This document shows, in pieces, positions 19,282 through 27,237 of a stretch of DNA of 64,000 bases. Below the pieces are notes generated by a model. That model made no database searches. It was not told the DNA's origin and saw only the letters and a program-made list of their open reading frames with translations. The translations under genes and the position numbers were made by a program. The DNA comes from Gloeocapsopsis crepidinum LEGE 06123 (GTDB lineage: Bacteria > Cyanobacteriota > Cyanobacteriia > Cyanobacteriales > Chroococcidiopsidaceae), in assembly GCF_015207655.1 (NCBI RefSeq), contig NZ_JADEWN010000002.1, forward strand, positions 1 through 64,000, given 5' to 3'. Numbering within the stretch: position 1 is the stretch's first letter; every line of letters starts with the position of its first letter.

Positions 19282-19890
19282 TTAGAGTTGAAAATTCTCT
19301 TTGAAGCTTTGTCTAGTAAGAGGTTGATTTAACATGACGCCTTCACCACCCAGATACTCTAATTTTTGACCTTCTACGTCGATCCACACTTGAGCATTCG
19401 GATCTATTGTTGTTGCGGTGTAAACGACTTGCGCTAGGCGACCGCTCATAGAAGCGCTACCACCGCCACTTGTAAACTCTGAAGACAAATCGACGTGTAC
19501 CCCATCGTTTTGAACTCTAACGTTACGTAGCTTGGTTCCTTGGGGAATTGTGCTACTAACAGAATTGTCTGTTGGTCCTGCCAAGAGTTGTTCAAATGCA
19601 GTCTGGACTACTACATTAGGCTCATCACTATTAACGGTAAATGCACTTGGCACAACTTCTAGACTCGTTCCTGTGTTTCTCAACCAATAAACTTGTGCAG
19701 TTTGATTGATACCAGGCTGAACAGATGGATTTGTTGCTGGTGAGTTGGGTGTTGTAATCGCCTGCTGTGAGTTGGGAGTTTGCGCTGAACGAAACGCCCA
19801 CCAAGCGCCAGTTCCGCCTGCTGCTAAAACGCCGATTATGACACTAGCAATTACACCAGTAGGAACACGTTTAGCTCTTTCTTGTGTCAT
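19282..19890 (-). CDS. GerMN-domain membrane-anchored protein
   Basis: A protein of 202 aa with a single N-terminal transmembrane anchor (GVIASVIIGVLAAGGTGAWWAF, about residues 12-33), a Ser/Thr/Pro/Asn-rich linker to about residue 62, and a GerMN domain to the end (VYWLRNTGTSLEVVPS..., FEQLLAGPTDNSVSSTIPQG, DGVHVDLSSEF). GerMN domains occur in spore germination GerM and in many non-sporulating bacteria, where they probably act in the cell wall space; role here unknown. It is upstream of no same-strand gene in close range. Confidence 0.82.
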   Translation of the reverse strand: MTQERAKRVPTGVIASVIIGVLAAGGTGAWWAFRSAQTPNSQQAITTPNSPATNPSVQPGINQTAQVYWLRNTGTSLEVVPSAFTVNSDEPNVVVQTAFEQLLAGPTDNSVSSTIPQGTKLRNVRVQNDGVHVDLSSEFTSGGGSASMSGRLAQVVYTATTIDPNAQVWIDVEGQKLEYLGGEGVMLNQPLTRQSFKENFQL

Positions 19891-19997
19891 GGGGAAAACC
19901 CTCCAGAAAATTAGGATAGTTGTGGTGTAAGGAGAACAACGAACAATTCAAATTCAAAGTGGATGGTATGGGGTCAAGGATGAACACTGTGACTGCA

Positions 19998-20792
19998 TTA
20001 AAGCTGTAGCTGTTTCAATAAACGAGAAGATGTTTCTAGGTGGAGAAAAGCCGCAATTTCTAATTTTTGCGGACTTATATTCAATTGTAAAATTCTGGCT
20101 TGGATTCCGGCACTTTGTAAACTGCGCAGATCGAACTGCTGCGAAAAATTTGTAGCGATCGCATTTAAAATTTGTTCTGGTACCTGCTCCTCATTTACCC
20201 ATACAATTGGCGCGATCAACTGAAGCTGACTTCCAGAGACGATACCCAGTCCTGACTCTACAGTAATCTGTAATGGTTCAACACCATCTTCTGTAAGTTG
20301 CACCTGAAAACGTAACCGCTGGTTTGCTAAGAAATGTATCTTAGGTTGTGAAAAATTGAATTGTTGACTTTGTTCTGTGCGTCTCCCAAGTGTACCTACG
20401 GTTACATTAAGTAACCAGCTTGCCACGGCGTCAGATTGCAATGCTTGATTAACATCTTGCTCGGTTAATACCACGCTCACTCCAGCTTCCAAAGGTTGTT
20501 GTAGTTGGATTCTATTTAAATTATCAGTATCAAAATCAACTTTGTCTGTTTCTACCTCTAAAACAGCAATTGTCATATTTTGTCTAAGCTGTAGCGAACG
20601 TCCAGCAATTCTGACTCGTTGTACTTTACCTTGGAGCAACTGGTGTGTAGGAACGTTGTCAACTCGGACTCGCAGTTGTTCTACCTGTTGAAATTGAGAA
20701 CGAATGATATTTTCAGCAATACGCTCGACGACACCTCCTACAGGTGACAATAACCCCAGTAACCCAGATAGAAGAATCGTTAGCAGTTCCAT
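19998..20792 (-). CDS. DUF2993 domain protein (LmeA-like)
   Basis: A protein of 264 aa with an N-terminal hydrophobic segment (ELLTILLSGLLGLLSPV) and a beta-rich body with the DUF2993 pattern (VERIAENIIRSQFQQVEQLRV..., LQGKVQRVRIAGRSLQLRQNM, VVLTEQDVNQALQS). Mycobacterial LmeA of this family is a periplasmic phospholipid-binding factor for lipomannan; cyanobacterial members are widespread and uncharacterised. It is transcribed on the same strand as the GerMN gene, which starts 108 bp further on, so both may serve the envelope. Confidence 0.8.
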   Translation of the reverse strand: MELLTILLSGLLGLLSPVGGVVERIAENIIRSQFQQVEQLRVRVDNVPTHQLLQGKVQRVRIAGRSLQLRQNMTIAVLEVETDKVDFDTDNLNRIQLQQPLEAGVSVVLTEQDVNQALQSDAVASWLLNVTVGTLGRRTEQSQQFNFSQPKIHFLANQRLRFQVQLTEDGVEPLQITVESGLGIVSGSQLQLIAPIVWVNEEQVPEQILNAIATNFSQQFDLRSLQSAGIQARILQLNISPQKLEIAAFLHLETSSRLLKQLQL

Positions 20793-21070
20793 AACAGGAG
20801 TAGTTTCCTGGACTCAACTTATGCATGACACTCTTTGTCGTGACATAGGCATTGCTCACCTTACATCAAATTGAGTCAATTGGGTAGTGATACCAATTCT
20901 CCAAATTTTGGCAACAGATTCAAAAGCCAAAATCAAAAACTTGTCTCACTTCTTCAATTACAATTTAGGAAATGGTATGAATTGGTGAAATCGTTCATGA
21001 AAATAGAACTGCACAAGCGCGTGCTTGTTCGATTTATTCAAAGTTTAGCTAAGTTTAACTAACTGCTTGC

Positions 21071-22876
21071 TTATCCCTGAACTGCACTGTTAATCCACTG
21101 CTGGAGCGTTGAGACAACTGCATCAATGGCAATTTCGTGTGAATTGCGGCTTTTGCGTTCGACAACTTCCACTTTGCCTGCTTCAAGCGATCGCCCTGTA
21201 ACAATGCGGTAAGGAATACCAACAAGATCGGCATCTTTAAACTTAACTCCGGCGCGTTCGTTGCGATCGTCAAGCAGCGCTTCGATTCCTGCGTTGTTTA
21301 ATTGTTGATACAATTTTTCGGCAACTTCTACTTGTTGTGCATTGTTGATATTAGGAATAGTCACAATTGCGTGATAAGGAGCGATCGCCACAGGCCAAAT
21401 AATACCGTCTTTGTCGTAAGATTGCTCAACAGCAGCTTGGGCAAGCCGTGAAACTCCTACACCGTAGCAACCCATGACTAAAGGAACTTCTTCTCCTTGT
21501 TCGTTTGTGTAGGTAGCCCCCATCGCTACTGAGTATTTTGTCCCTAATTGAAAGATATGTCCGATTTCAATGCCTCTAGCGCTTTGCAACGTTTGTTCAG
21601 GGTTATGAATCGCGCGATCGCCGATTCTAGCTTTACGAACATCGACAATATTCTCTGGTAATCTAAACTGCTCGTTCCAATTTGCTCCAACAACGTGATA
21701 TCCTGATTCGTTTGCTCCTGTAGCAAAGTTTTGCAAATCTACTGCAGTTTTATCAACCAATCGCAGAAACTTCGGATGAACTTTTTCAGCACGGATGTAA
21801 TCATCTGCAATATCTGGAGCAATATATCCTAGTGGTAAAGGTTTCGCTGCCCATTTCTGTTGGGCTGTTGCATCTGGTACTATAAGAGCGATCGCGGTTT
21901 TTCCGCCGTACTGCGGTGCTAGGCGAGTTATCTCATTTTGCAACTTCACTTCATTAACATCTTGATCGCCTCGGATACTGACTATTACAAGTAGTGTCAA
22001 ACCATGATCGAACACAACTTGATATAAAACATTTTTGACGACTTGTGTAGGAGAACATCCCACAAAGGCACACATTGTTTCAATCGTTGGTGTTCCTGGT
22101 GTTTCGAGTTTTTCGTAAGTTGTAAACGGTGATTGTTGTGCATCTGGTGGTAGCGACACAGCTTTTTCTACGTTAGCGGCGTATTTTCCATCTTCGGTAT
22201 AAAGAACCTCATCTTCACCTGCTTCTGCTAAAACCATAAATTCTTGCGAAGCCGAACCACCAATTGCGCCAGAATCTGCTTCCACCGCCCGAAAAGCTAA
22301 CCCACTCCGCCGCAGAATATTGCTATAAGCGCGGTGCATATCGTGATAAGTTTGTCGCAAATCTTCTTCGTTTGCATTAAAAGAATAGGCATCTTTCATA
22401 ATAAATTCGCGTCCGCGCATCAAGCCAAAACGGGGACGAATTTCATCGCGAAACTTCGTTTGAATTTGATAAAGCGTCTGCGGTAACTGGCGATATGAGC
22501 GAATCATATCGCGAGCGATATATGTAATAACTTCTTCGTGTGTTGGTCCTAAACCTAGTTCGCGCTCTTGTCGATCTTTAAGCGCAAACATGATACCTTC
22601 AGCCTGCGTGTAAGTATCCCAACGTCCCGATTCGCGCCACAATTCCGCCGGTTGTACTTGTGGTAATAGACATTCTTGTGCGCCGATCGCATTCATTTCT
22701 TCGCGCACGATTTGGGAAACTTTTTGCAGTACTCGCCACATTAAAGGTAAATAAGCGTAGATACCACTACCGATGCGACGAATATAACCTGCACGCAGTA
22801 AAAGTTTATGGCTAGGAATTTCCGCTTCAGCTGGATCTTCCCGTAATGTAACAAAAAGCATCTGAGACAGTCGCAT
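21071..22876 (-). CDS. proS: prolyl-tRNA synthetase (bacterial type, with editing domain)
   Basis: Class II aminoacyl-tRNA synthetase of 601 aa that charges tRNA-Pro. Visible are motif 1 ([22 protein letters not shown]), motif 2 ([27 protein letters not shown]) and motif 3 ([20 protein letters not shown]). A mid-protein insertion domain (about residues 225-390) hydrolyses misacylated Ala-tRNA-Pro, and the C-terminal anticodon-binding domain contains [25 protein letters not shown]. Length and domain order are the bacterial form. Monocistronic. Confidence 0.97.
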   Translation of the reverse strand: MRLSQMLFVTLREDPAEAEIPSHKLLLRAGYIRRIGSGIYAYLPLMWRVLQKVSQIVREEMNAIGAQECLLPQVQPAELWRESGRWDTYTQAEGIMFALKDRQERELGLGPTHEEVITYIARDMIRSYRQLPQTLYQIQTKFRDEIRPRFGLMRGREFIMKDAYSFNANEEDLRQTYHDMHRAYSNILRRSGLAFRAVEADSGAIGGSASQEFMVLAEAGEDEVLYTEDGKYAANVEKAVSLPPDAQQSPFTTYEKLETPGTPTIETMCAFVGCSPTQVVKNVLYQVVFDHGLTLLVIVSIRGDQDVNEVKLQNEITRLAPQYGGKTAIALIVPDATAQQKWAAKPLPLGYIAPDIADDYIRAEKVHPKFLRLVDKTAVDLQNFATGANESGYHVVGANWNEQFRLPENIVDVRKARIGDRAIHNPEQTLQSARGIEIGHIFQLGTKYSVAMGATYTNEQGEEVPLVMGCYGVGVSRLAQAAVEQSYDKDGIIWPVAIAPYHAIVTIPNINNAQQVEVAEKLYQQLNNAGIEALLDDRNERAGVKFKDADLVGIPYRIVTGRSLEAGKVEVVERKSRNSHEIAIDAVVSTLQQWINSAVQG

Positions 22877-23046
22877 CGCTTGTTCCCTTCATTGTGACCA
22901 GATATGCGTCGATCTCAGTCTAAAACATCACGAGCGTTACAGAAGCAATTAGCTTTTATTCAAAGTTTTGAGTGTTGAGTAGTGAAGTGTTGAGTTAACT
23001 TCATTGACACAAACAACTGAGGGCTTGAAATATTGATGGTGTGTCT

Positions 23047-24456
23047 TTATAGATCAGGTGGTAGGCGATCGCATTGATCGCAATCAACATAACCACAACA
23101 AGCAGTTAGCCGATGAAAGCGCCACACAAAAATCACTCCAGCGACTGCAACTCCAATTGATTGTCCTGTCCACAATCCAACACCTCCCAACCCCAAGGGA
23201 AACCCTAGTAAATAACCACTGGTTAATCCCACACCCCAAAATGCTAATCCACTCAATAGCATTGGGATACGAGTATCTTGCAGTCCATATAATGCGCCCA
23301 TAGCAACCCGTTGTACGCCATCCAAAAGTTGAGCCACGGCTGAAATAATTAGCATGGGTACGGCTAAAGTTAGCACGTTAACATTTGCTGGATTATGAAT
23401 ATCCAAATAGAGTCCAATCACTTGCTGACGATATATCACTAATGCGATCGCTGTCACAATCATGAATATTGCCGCAATAGTAATACTGATATATCCTGAT
23501 CGTCGCGCACTTTTAAAGTCTTGTTGCCCCAACCACTGACCAACACGCGCAGTAACAGCATAAGACATTCCTAATGGAACCATGAAAATTAAGTACATCG
23601 TTTGGTAAACCGTTTGATGTGCTGCTAATACTTCAGTTCCCAAAATGCCCATCAAAAACGTAACAACCGCAAATAACCCGTACTCTAAGGCAATCGTGAG
23701 TGCGATCGCAGTTCCAATTTCTATTAATCGCTTTAAGACTTGTGGTTTCAGTCGATGTAGCTTTCGTAAGAACTGGTACTCTTTTAGTTGCGGGTGATTG
23801 AGGGTATATACCAAGAACATCAGAAACATCAACCAAAAACTCAATCCACTTGCCAACCCTAAACCTGCCAACTCCATGCGGGGAAAACCAAACTTCCCAA
23901 ATCCCAAAATGTAATTGCCTATTATGTTGAATAGCGTTCCGATAACAACAATTACTGTGACTATTTGAGCTTGAGAAAGTGCTGAAACATAACCTCTCAA
24001 CATCGCAAAGCCTAAGGCTGGAAAAATTCCCCACAGGATGAAATCGAAATATTGCGCTGTAAGTGTAACAATCGCTGCTTGTTGCCTAAGCAAGAGCATG
24101 ACAGTATCTAACTGTGCGATCGCAAACATCATCGGGATACTGAGAAACAGCGATAACCAGAGTCCTTGACGTGCGATTTGCGTGATTTGCGTTTTTTGCT
24201 CTGCTCCGTAAGCCTCAGCAACAAGGGGACTGACTGCCATAACAATACCACTTGTTGTATTGAGCAAAAGCTGGAAGGTTGTTGATGCTAAGCCACCTGC
24301 TGCCAAGCTTTCTGCTCCTAAATGCCCCATCATGATGGTATCTACAAAACCAACAGAGGCGATCGCTACTTGAGCACTAGCTAACGGAATAGCAAGTTTG
24401 AGAAATTCCCAAGTTTCTGTTTTGATGTTCGTCAAGAACACTCTAGTACTCATCAC
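23047..24456 (-). CDS. MATE-family multidrug/metabolite exporter
   Basis: A 469-aa cytoplasmic-membrane exporter with about twelve transmembrane helices in two similar halves. The N-terminus (FLKLAIPLASAQVAIASVGFVDTIMMGHLG) is the classic NorM/MATE start with the conserved Gln/Asp-containing helix, and the second half repeats the pattern (ALEYGLFAVVTFLMGILGTEVLAAHQ). It couples export of cationic compounds to Na+ or H+. The C-terminus has a short cysteine-rich tail (TACCGYVDCDQCDRL), unusual for the family. It is divergent from an AraC regulator 161 bp away, which may control it. Confidence 0.92.
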   Translation of the reverse strand: MMSTRVFLTNIKTETWEFLKLAIPLASAQVAIASVGFVDTIMMGHLGAESLAAGGLASTTFQLLLNTTSGIVMAVSPLVAEAYGAEQKTQITQIARQGLWLSLFLSIPMMFAIAQLDTVMLLLRQQAAIVTLTAQYFDFILWGIFPALGFAMLRGYVSALSQAQIVTVIVVIGTLFNIIGNYILGFGKFGFPRMELAGLGLASGLSFWLMFLMFLVYTLNHPQLKEYQFLRKLHRLKPQVLKRLIEIGTAIALTIALEYGLFAVVTFLMGILGTEVLAAHQTVYQTMYLIFMVPLGMSYAVTARVGQWLGQQDFKSARRSGYISITIAAIFMIVTAIALVIYRQQVIGLYLDIHNPANVNVLTLAVPMLIISAVAQLLDGVQRVAMGALYGLQDTRIPMLLSGLAFWGVGLTSGYLLGFPLGLGGVGLWTGQSIGVAVAGVIFVWRFHRLTACCGYVDCDQCDRLPPDL

Positions 24457-24617
24457 CGTGCCTCTTCACGCTGTTCACGGCTTAAATTTAAGAAAAATTA
24501 ATTGTTCTGAACTACTCAAACCTTGCGCAACTATTAGATTCTTGCGGTAATTTTTGCATCTCAAGCAGTTGTCACCCTAAAATTTTCTTAACTCAAGTGT
24601 GTAGAGCAGGTTCTTCA

Positions 24618-25505
24618 ATGCAACCATCCGTGACAAATCCACAAAAAAACGGGCTACAGCCTCCGATATGTTCGAGTAGAGCGTATGGTTGGCAGAATAT
24701 TTTGGTTGAAGAGTTTCACCAACCTCCAGGCGAAGAGATCTATCAAAGTTTAACCGAACATACGCTTTGCATATCAATGAATCGTCGTCCGTCGCGTTTA
24801 TCGCAAGCAATTGGCGATCGCCGTTATACCAGTCTCTGCATCAAAGGAGATATTACGATCGCTCCTGCTGGATCTTTACTTGTGTATCAATGGAATGAGG
24901 AAGATCGTTACTTACGAATTCGACTCAAGGCTGAGTTCCTACAACAAGTTGCACAAACTACGTTCGATAAACAGGTAAAAATCTTGTCAGAATTCCGAGT
25001 TCGCAATCCACAAATTGAACAGATTGGGATGATGCTGCTGAGTGAACTGCGCAATGGCGGGATAGCAGGACAACTTTATGTTGAATCACTAATGAATGTA
25101 TTAGGCGTGCATTTGCTCAGAAATTATACGGCAAGACAACCACATATTGCGGTTTGCGATTGGATGAGCAATTCTATCAAGCAAACTTTAAGCGATCGCC
25201 AGCTTTTCCAGGTAACAGATTACATCAGCGATCGTTTAGCAGACAATATTCAACTATCTGATTTAGCTGAGTTATTAGGACTTAGCCAGTTTCATTTTAG
25301 TCGGTGCTTTAAGCAATCAACAGGAGTGTCACCCTATCAATACGTCCTTGGGCAACGTATAGAACGCGCCAAGCACTTACTCAAAAATACAGACTTACCA
25401 ATTATGGAGATTGCTTTGAGATGCGGTTTTAGCAGCCATAGCCATTTGGGAAAGTGGTTTCGGCAATATGTGGGGTTGTCTCCTAAAGCTTTCCGAATAA
25501 GCTAG
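24618..25505 (+). CDS. AraC/XylS-family transcriptional regulator
   Basis: Regulator of about 295 aa. The N-terminal two thirds form a sensor domain without a recognised ligand motif. The last ~100 residues are the paired helix-turn-helix domain: LSDLAELLGLSQFHFSRCFK, then RAKHLLKNTDLPIMEIALRC and GFSSHSHLGKWFRQYVGLSP. The ATG at 24618 is preferred because AGCAGG precedes it; a GTG at 24597 in frame is the alternative. Its divergent placement next to the MATE exporter suggests local regulation of efflux (inference). A structured repeat element begins 46 bp past its stop. Confidence 0.9.
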   Translation: MQPSVTNPQKNGLQPPICSSRAYGWQNILVEEFHQPPGEEIYQSLTEHTLCISMNRRPSRLSQAIGDRRYTSLCIKGDITIAPAGSLLVYQWNEEDRYLRIRLKAEFLQQVAQTTFDKQVKILSEFRVRNPQIEQIGMMLLSELRNGGIAGQLYVESLMNVLGVHLLRNYTARQPHIAVCDWMSNSIKQTLSDRQLFQVTDYISDRLADNIQLSDLAELLGLSQFHFSRCFKQSTGVSPYQYVLGQRIERAKHLLKNTDLPIMEIALRCGFSSHSHLGKWFRQYVGLSPKAFRIS

Positions 25506-25551
25506 GTTGATTTAAGACTTTTCTATGATGAAACTTGCTGATTTACCCAAA

Positions 25552-25717
25552 AGACCTCCTGCGTGAATGCGCTAGCGAATATATTCGCTAGCTAAATAAA
25601 CAAAGTCCACGGAGGTGGACTTACTTATAAAAATCTTGTTTTAGTGTACGAAGGTACACTTTGCTTGGATAGCCCTGACTTTAGTCGGAGGGCATCTGTG
25701 ATTCATGCAGGAGGTCT
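25552..25717. repeat. structured repeat element, copy 1 (166 bp, terminal inverted repeats, four hairpins)
   Basis: Ends are near-perfect 17-bp inverted repeats (AGACCTCCTGCGTGAAT and ATTCATGCAGGAGGTCT, one G-T pair). Inside are four hairpins in order: CTAGCGAA/TTCGCTAG, AAGTCCAC/GTGGACTT, GTGTAC/GTACAC around GAAG, and GCCC..GAC/GTC..GGGC. The same layout recurs at 41200-41364 with differing loops but preserved stems. No coding capacity. It is probably a non-autonomous mobile element, or an element acting through RNA or single-stranded DNA structure. It lies just after the AraC gene. Confidence 0.85.
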
Positions 25718-25735
25718 AAAGAAGTAATTGCCAAG

Positions 25736-25900
25736 ATGTCTGGCGCTGAGATATCGATTCAGGATTTGATAGCAAACATGAGTTTTGGATGGCTTGGTGG
25801 CATTTTATTGCTTTACCAGAAAATTTATCTTCGCATTATGAAACTTGCGTATTGCCCTGACGAAAAAAAGCCAAAGCCTGGTTCTGATACACAAACCTAA
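25736..25900 (+). CDS. possible small protein, 54 aa, unknown
   Basis: A frame from ATG to TAA starting MSGAEISIQDLIANMSFGWL, with a short hydrophobic middle (about residues 17-27, GWLGGILLLYQ) and a charged, proline-rich tail (DEKKPKPGSDTQT). No good ribosome site is visible and no family is recognised. It is convergent with the gif operon. It may be a real small membrane-associated protein or chance. Confidence 0.3.
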   Translation: MSGAEISIQDLIANMSFGWLGGILLLYQKIYLRIMKLAYCPDEKKPKPGSDTQT

Positions 25901-25952
25901 GCTTTGACCAAATTATCTATCTAAATGAACAAGATAGGTAACTACCTTAAAT

Positions 25953-26105
25953 TCAGTTGTAGTAGCTTTTTTCTGCTTCCAACTGCCGAATTAGCTTTTC
26001 ATCACCTTTTGTTCGAGCAACTTGCAAGCGATGCTCTAAACTTTTTTGGATATTAATGCGATGAGCTTCTGACGCACTTTGGAAGCGCTGCAATGCATTT
26101 TTCAT
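25953..26105 (-). CDS. small basic protein (50 aa) downstream of gif
   Basis: The frame MKNALQRFQSASEAHRINIQ...LEHRLQVARTKGDEKLIRQL is highly charged and predicted helical throughout, ending EAEKSYYN. ACGAGGTG precedes the ATG at ribosome-binding distance. It starts 41 bp after the gif gene on the same strand, so it should be on the same riboswitch-controlled transcript. I recall similar ~50-aa sequences as hypothetical proteins in other cyanobacteria, but no function. It could bind a negatively charged or helical partner, perhaps related to nitrogen control (inference from position only). Confidence 0.65.
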   Translation of the reverse strand: MKNALQRFQSASEAHRINIQKSLEHRLQVARTKGDEKLIRQLEAEKSYYN

Positions 26106-26146
26106 TACAACACACCTCGTAACTTACAATTCACTATTGATGAGAT

Positions 26147-26296
26147 TTACGCATCGGTAATTTCTTCAATTCCCGCACGTTGTAGCATAGATTGCTGACG
26201 GTTTTGCTGTCTTTGACGACGTTCGCTCATCAAAAGACGGGCTTGAGCAGCCACGCGGGGATCTTGATTTTGAATACCAATAGATTTATTGTTCAT
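26147..26296 (-). CDS. gif: glutamine synthetase inactivating factor-like small protein (Gif/IF7 type, 49 aa)
   Basis: A 49-aa arginine- and glutamine-rich protein: MNNKSIGIQNQDPRVAAQAR, then LLMSERRQRQQNRQQSMLQR and AGIEEITDA. The NRQQSML(S/Q)RA segment matches, from memory, the core of Synechocystis IF7 (GifA) and the C-terminal part of IF17 (GifB), which bind glutamine synthetase through arginines and inactivate it when nitrogen is plentiful. The ATG has a GAGGCG ribosome site 6 nt upstream. A glutamine riboswitch in its leader, as reported for cyanobacterial gifB, strongly supports the call. It is shorter than IF7 (65 aa). A, B or another subtype cannot be decided. Confidence 0.78.
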   Translation of the reverse strand: MNNKSIGIQNQDPRVAAQARLLMSERRQRQQNRQQSMLQRAGIEEITDA

Positions 26297-26300
26297 TTTT

Positions 26301-26336
26301 CGCCTCTTTCTTGTGTATGTGGTGTCGAATGAGGCG
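26301..26336 (-). promoter_or_regulatory. possible ribosome-site-sequestering stem of the gif leader
   Basis: On the transcript, CGCCUC (26336-26331) directly after the riboswitch P1 strand is perfectly complementary to GAGGCG (26306-26301), the ribosome-binding site of gif, with a 24-nt loop between. This is a plausible expression platform that hides the start site without glutamine. Pairing seen directly; function inferred. Confidence 0.55.
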
Positions 26337-26390
26337 CGTTCCTTCGGGGACTTTCCCTACTTCCGTCTTTCAAAGTGAAAGATGAACGAT
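26331..26390 (-). promoter_or_regulatory. glutamine riboswitch (glnA RNA motif)
   Basis: The minus-strand leader of gif contains the glnA-RNA hallmarks in order. These are CGTTC (P1 5' strand, 26388-26384), a P2 hairpin ATCTTTC/GAAAGAC, the conserved GACGGAAGTAGGG (26367-26355), a small P3 GGG/CCC, then CCCCGAAGGAACGCGCC, whose GAACG (26341-26337) closes P1. In cyanobacteria this motif binds glutamine and switches on gifB. It ends about 35 nt before the gif start. Confidence 0.9.
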
Positions 26391-26507
26391 TTATCCTTCT
26401 TTGTTTATATCAATCTTAACTCTTGTTTTGCTTCTGTCATTAGGTAGAAAACCGTAATTTTTTTTGTCTAGATTGCACCTAGTAAACAGAGTAGATGAAT
26501 ATGTCAA

Positions 26508-26600
26508 TTAAGCTCCACCACGCCTTAAGTTGTTCTCGCTCCAAAGAACATAAGCGATCGCTGATCCCACTGCTCCTACAACCAGCAAAAAAGCCAGCAT
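26508..26600 (-). CDS. small single-helix membrane peptide, 30 aa, unknown
   Basis: The frame encodes MLAFLLVVGAVGSAIAYVLW then SENNLRRGGA: one transmembrane helix with a short positive tail, the pattern of small photosynthetic or respiratory complex subunits. GGAGCTATCTAACAT precedes the ATG, with GGAG at an acceptable distance. It lies upstream of, and on the same strand as, the gif leader, but 118 bp separate its stop from the riboswitch, so it is probably separate. No known Psb, Psa, Pet or Ndh subunit was matched with confidence. Confidence 0.55.
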   Translation of the reverse strand: MLAFLLVVGAVGSAIAYVLWSENNLRRGGA

Positions 26601-26705
26601 ATGTTAGATAGCTCCTTAGCTTTTATTTGTATTTAGCTTAGTTACAGTGTAGCTAATCTAATGATTCGCTGTAGTTTGCTAAATTACATACTACGATTTT
26701 AATAA

Positions 26706-27095
26706 TTAGTCTTCGCAAACTGCTTCGACTTCAACTTCTACCAACATCGCGGGATCGACAAGTGCTTGAATTTCTACCATTGTATTTGCAGGGGGATGTT
26801 CTCCAAAGCATTCTTGATGAGCTTGCGCATATTCAGTCCAGCGTTTCATGTCAGTAACATATACGCGAGTACGAACAACGGTTTGTAAGTCTGCGCTTAA
26901 ATTTTGTAAAGCTTTCTGAATAATTTCTAAACAGCGCTTTGTTTGACTATATGCATCATTTGGGGCAAAAACACCACCTTGCTCATCGACTGGCGCAGTA
27001 CCTGATACATAAATGTGATTACCGACGCGGATAGCTCGACAGTAGCCAGCTTTTGTTTCCCATGTAGTTCCTGAAAATGTTCTTTGTCGTTGCAT
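26706..27095 (-). CDS. RidA-family protein
   Basis: A 129-aa member of the RidA/YjgF/YER057c/UK114 family. The fold signatures are visible: GNHIYVSGTAPVDEQGG (about residues 26-42), TKRCLEIIQKALQNLSADLQ, VVRTRVYVTDM with the conserved arginine region, and the C-terminal VEVEVEAVCED. Canonical RidA is a trimeric deaminase of reactive enamine/imine intermediates from PLP enzymes; this version has a short N-terminal extension and the substrate range is unknown. It stands alone on the minus strand. Confidence 0.9.
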   Translation of the reverse strand: MQRQRTFSGTTWETKAGYCRAIRVGNHIYVSGTAPVDEQGGVFAPNDAYSQTKRCLEIIQKALQNLSADLQTVVRTRVYVTDMKRWTEYAQAHQECFGEHPPANTMVEIQALVDPAMLVEVEVEAVCED

Positions 27096-27237
27096 TTGCT
27101 TTATATCTATGCGATCGCCTAATATTCTAAGTTGAATTTTAGAGGATACTTGAGGATGAATAGCATAATTTTTTTTGAGAAAAGCTTTTTATCGAGCTTA
27201 ATGTATTACTGTAAACAATAACGTAAAGGTTAGCTTG

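Noticed and set aside
25552..25717. Rho-independent terminator for the AraC gene
   Set aside because: The hairpins lack T tracts, and the whole 166-bp unit recurs at 41200 with terminal inverted repeats, so it is a repeat element first; termination could be a side effect.
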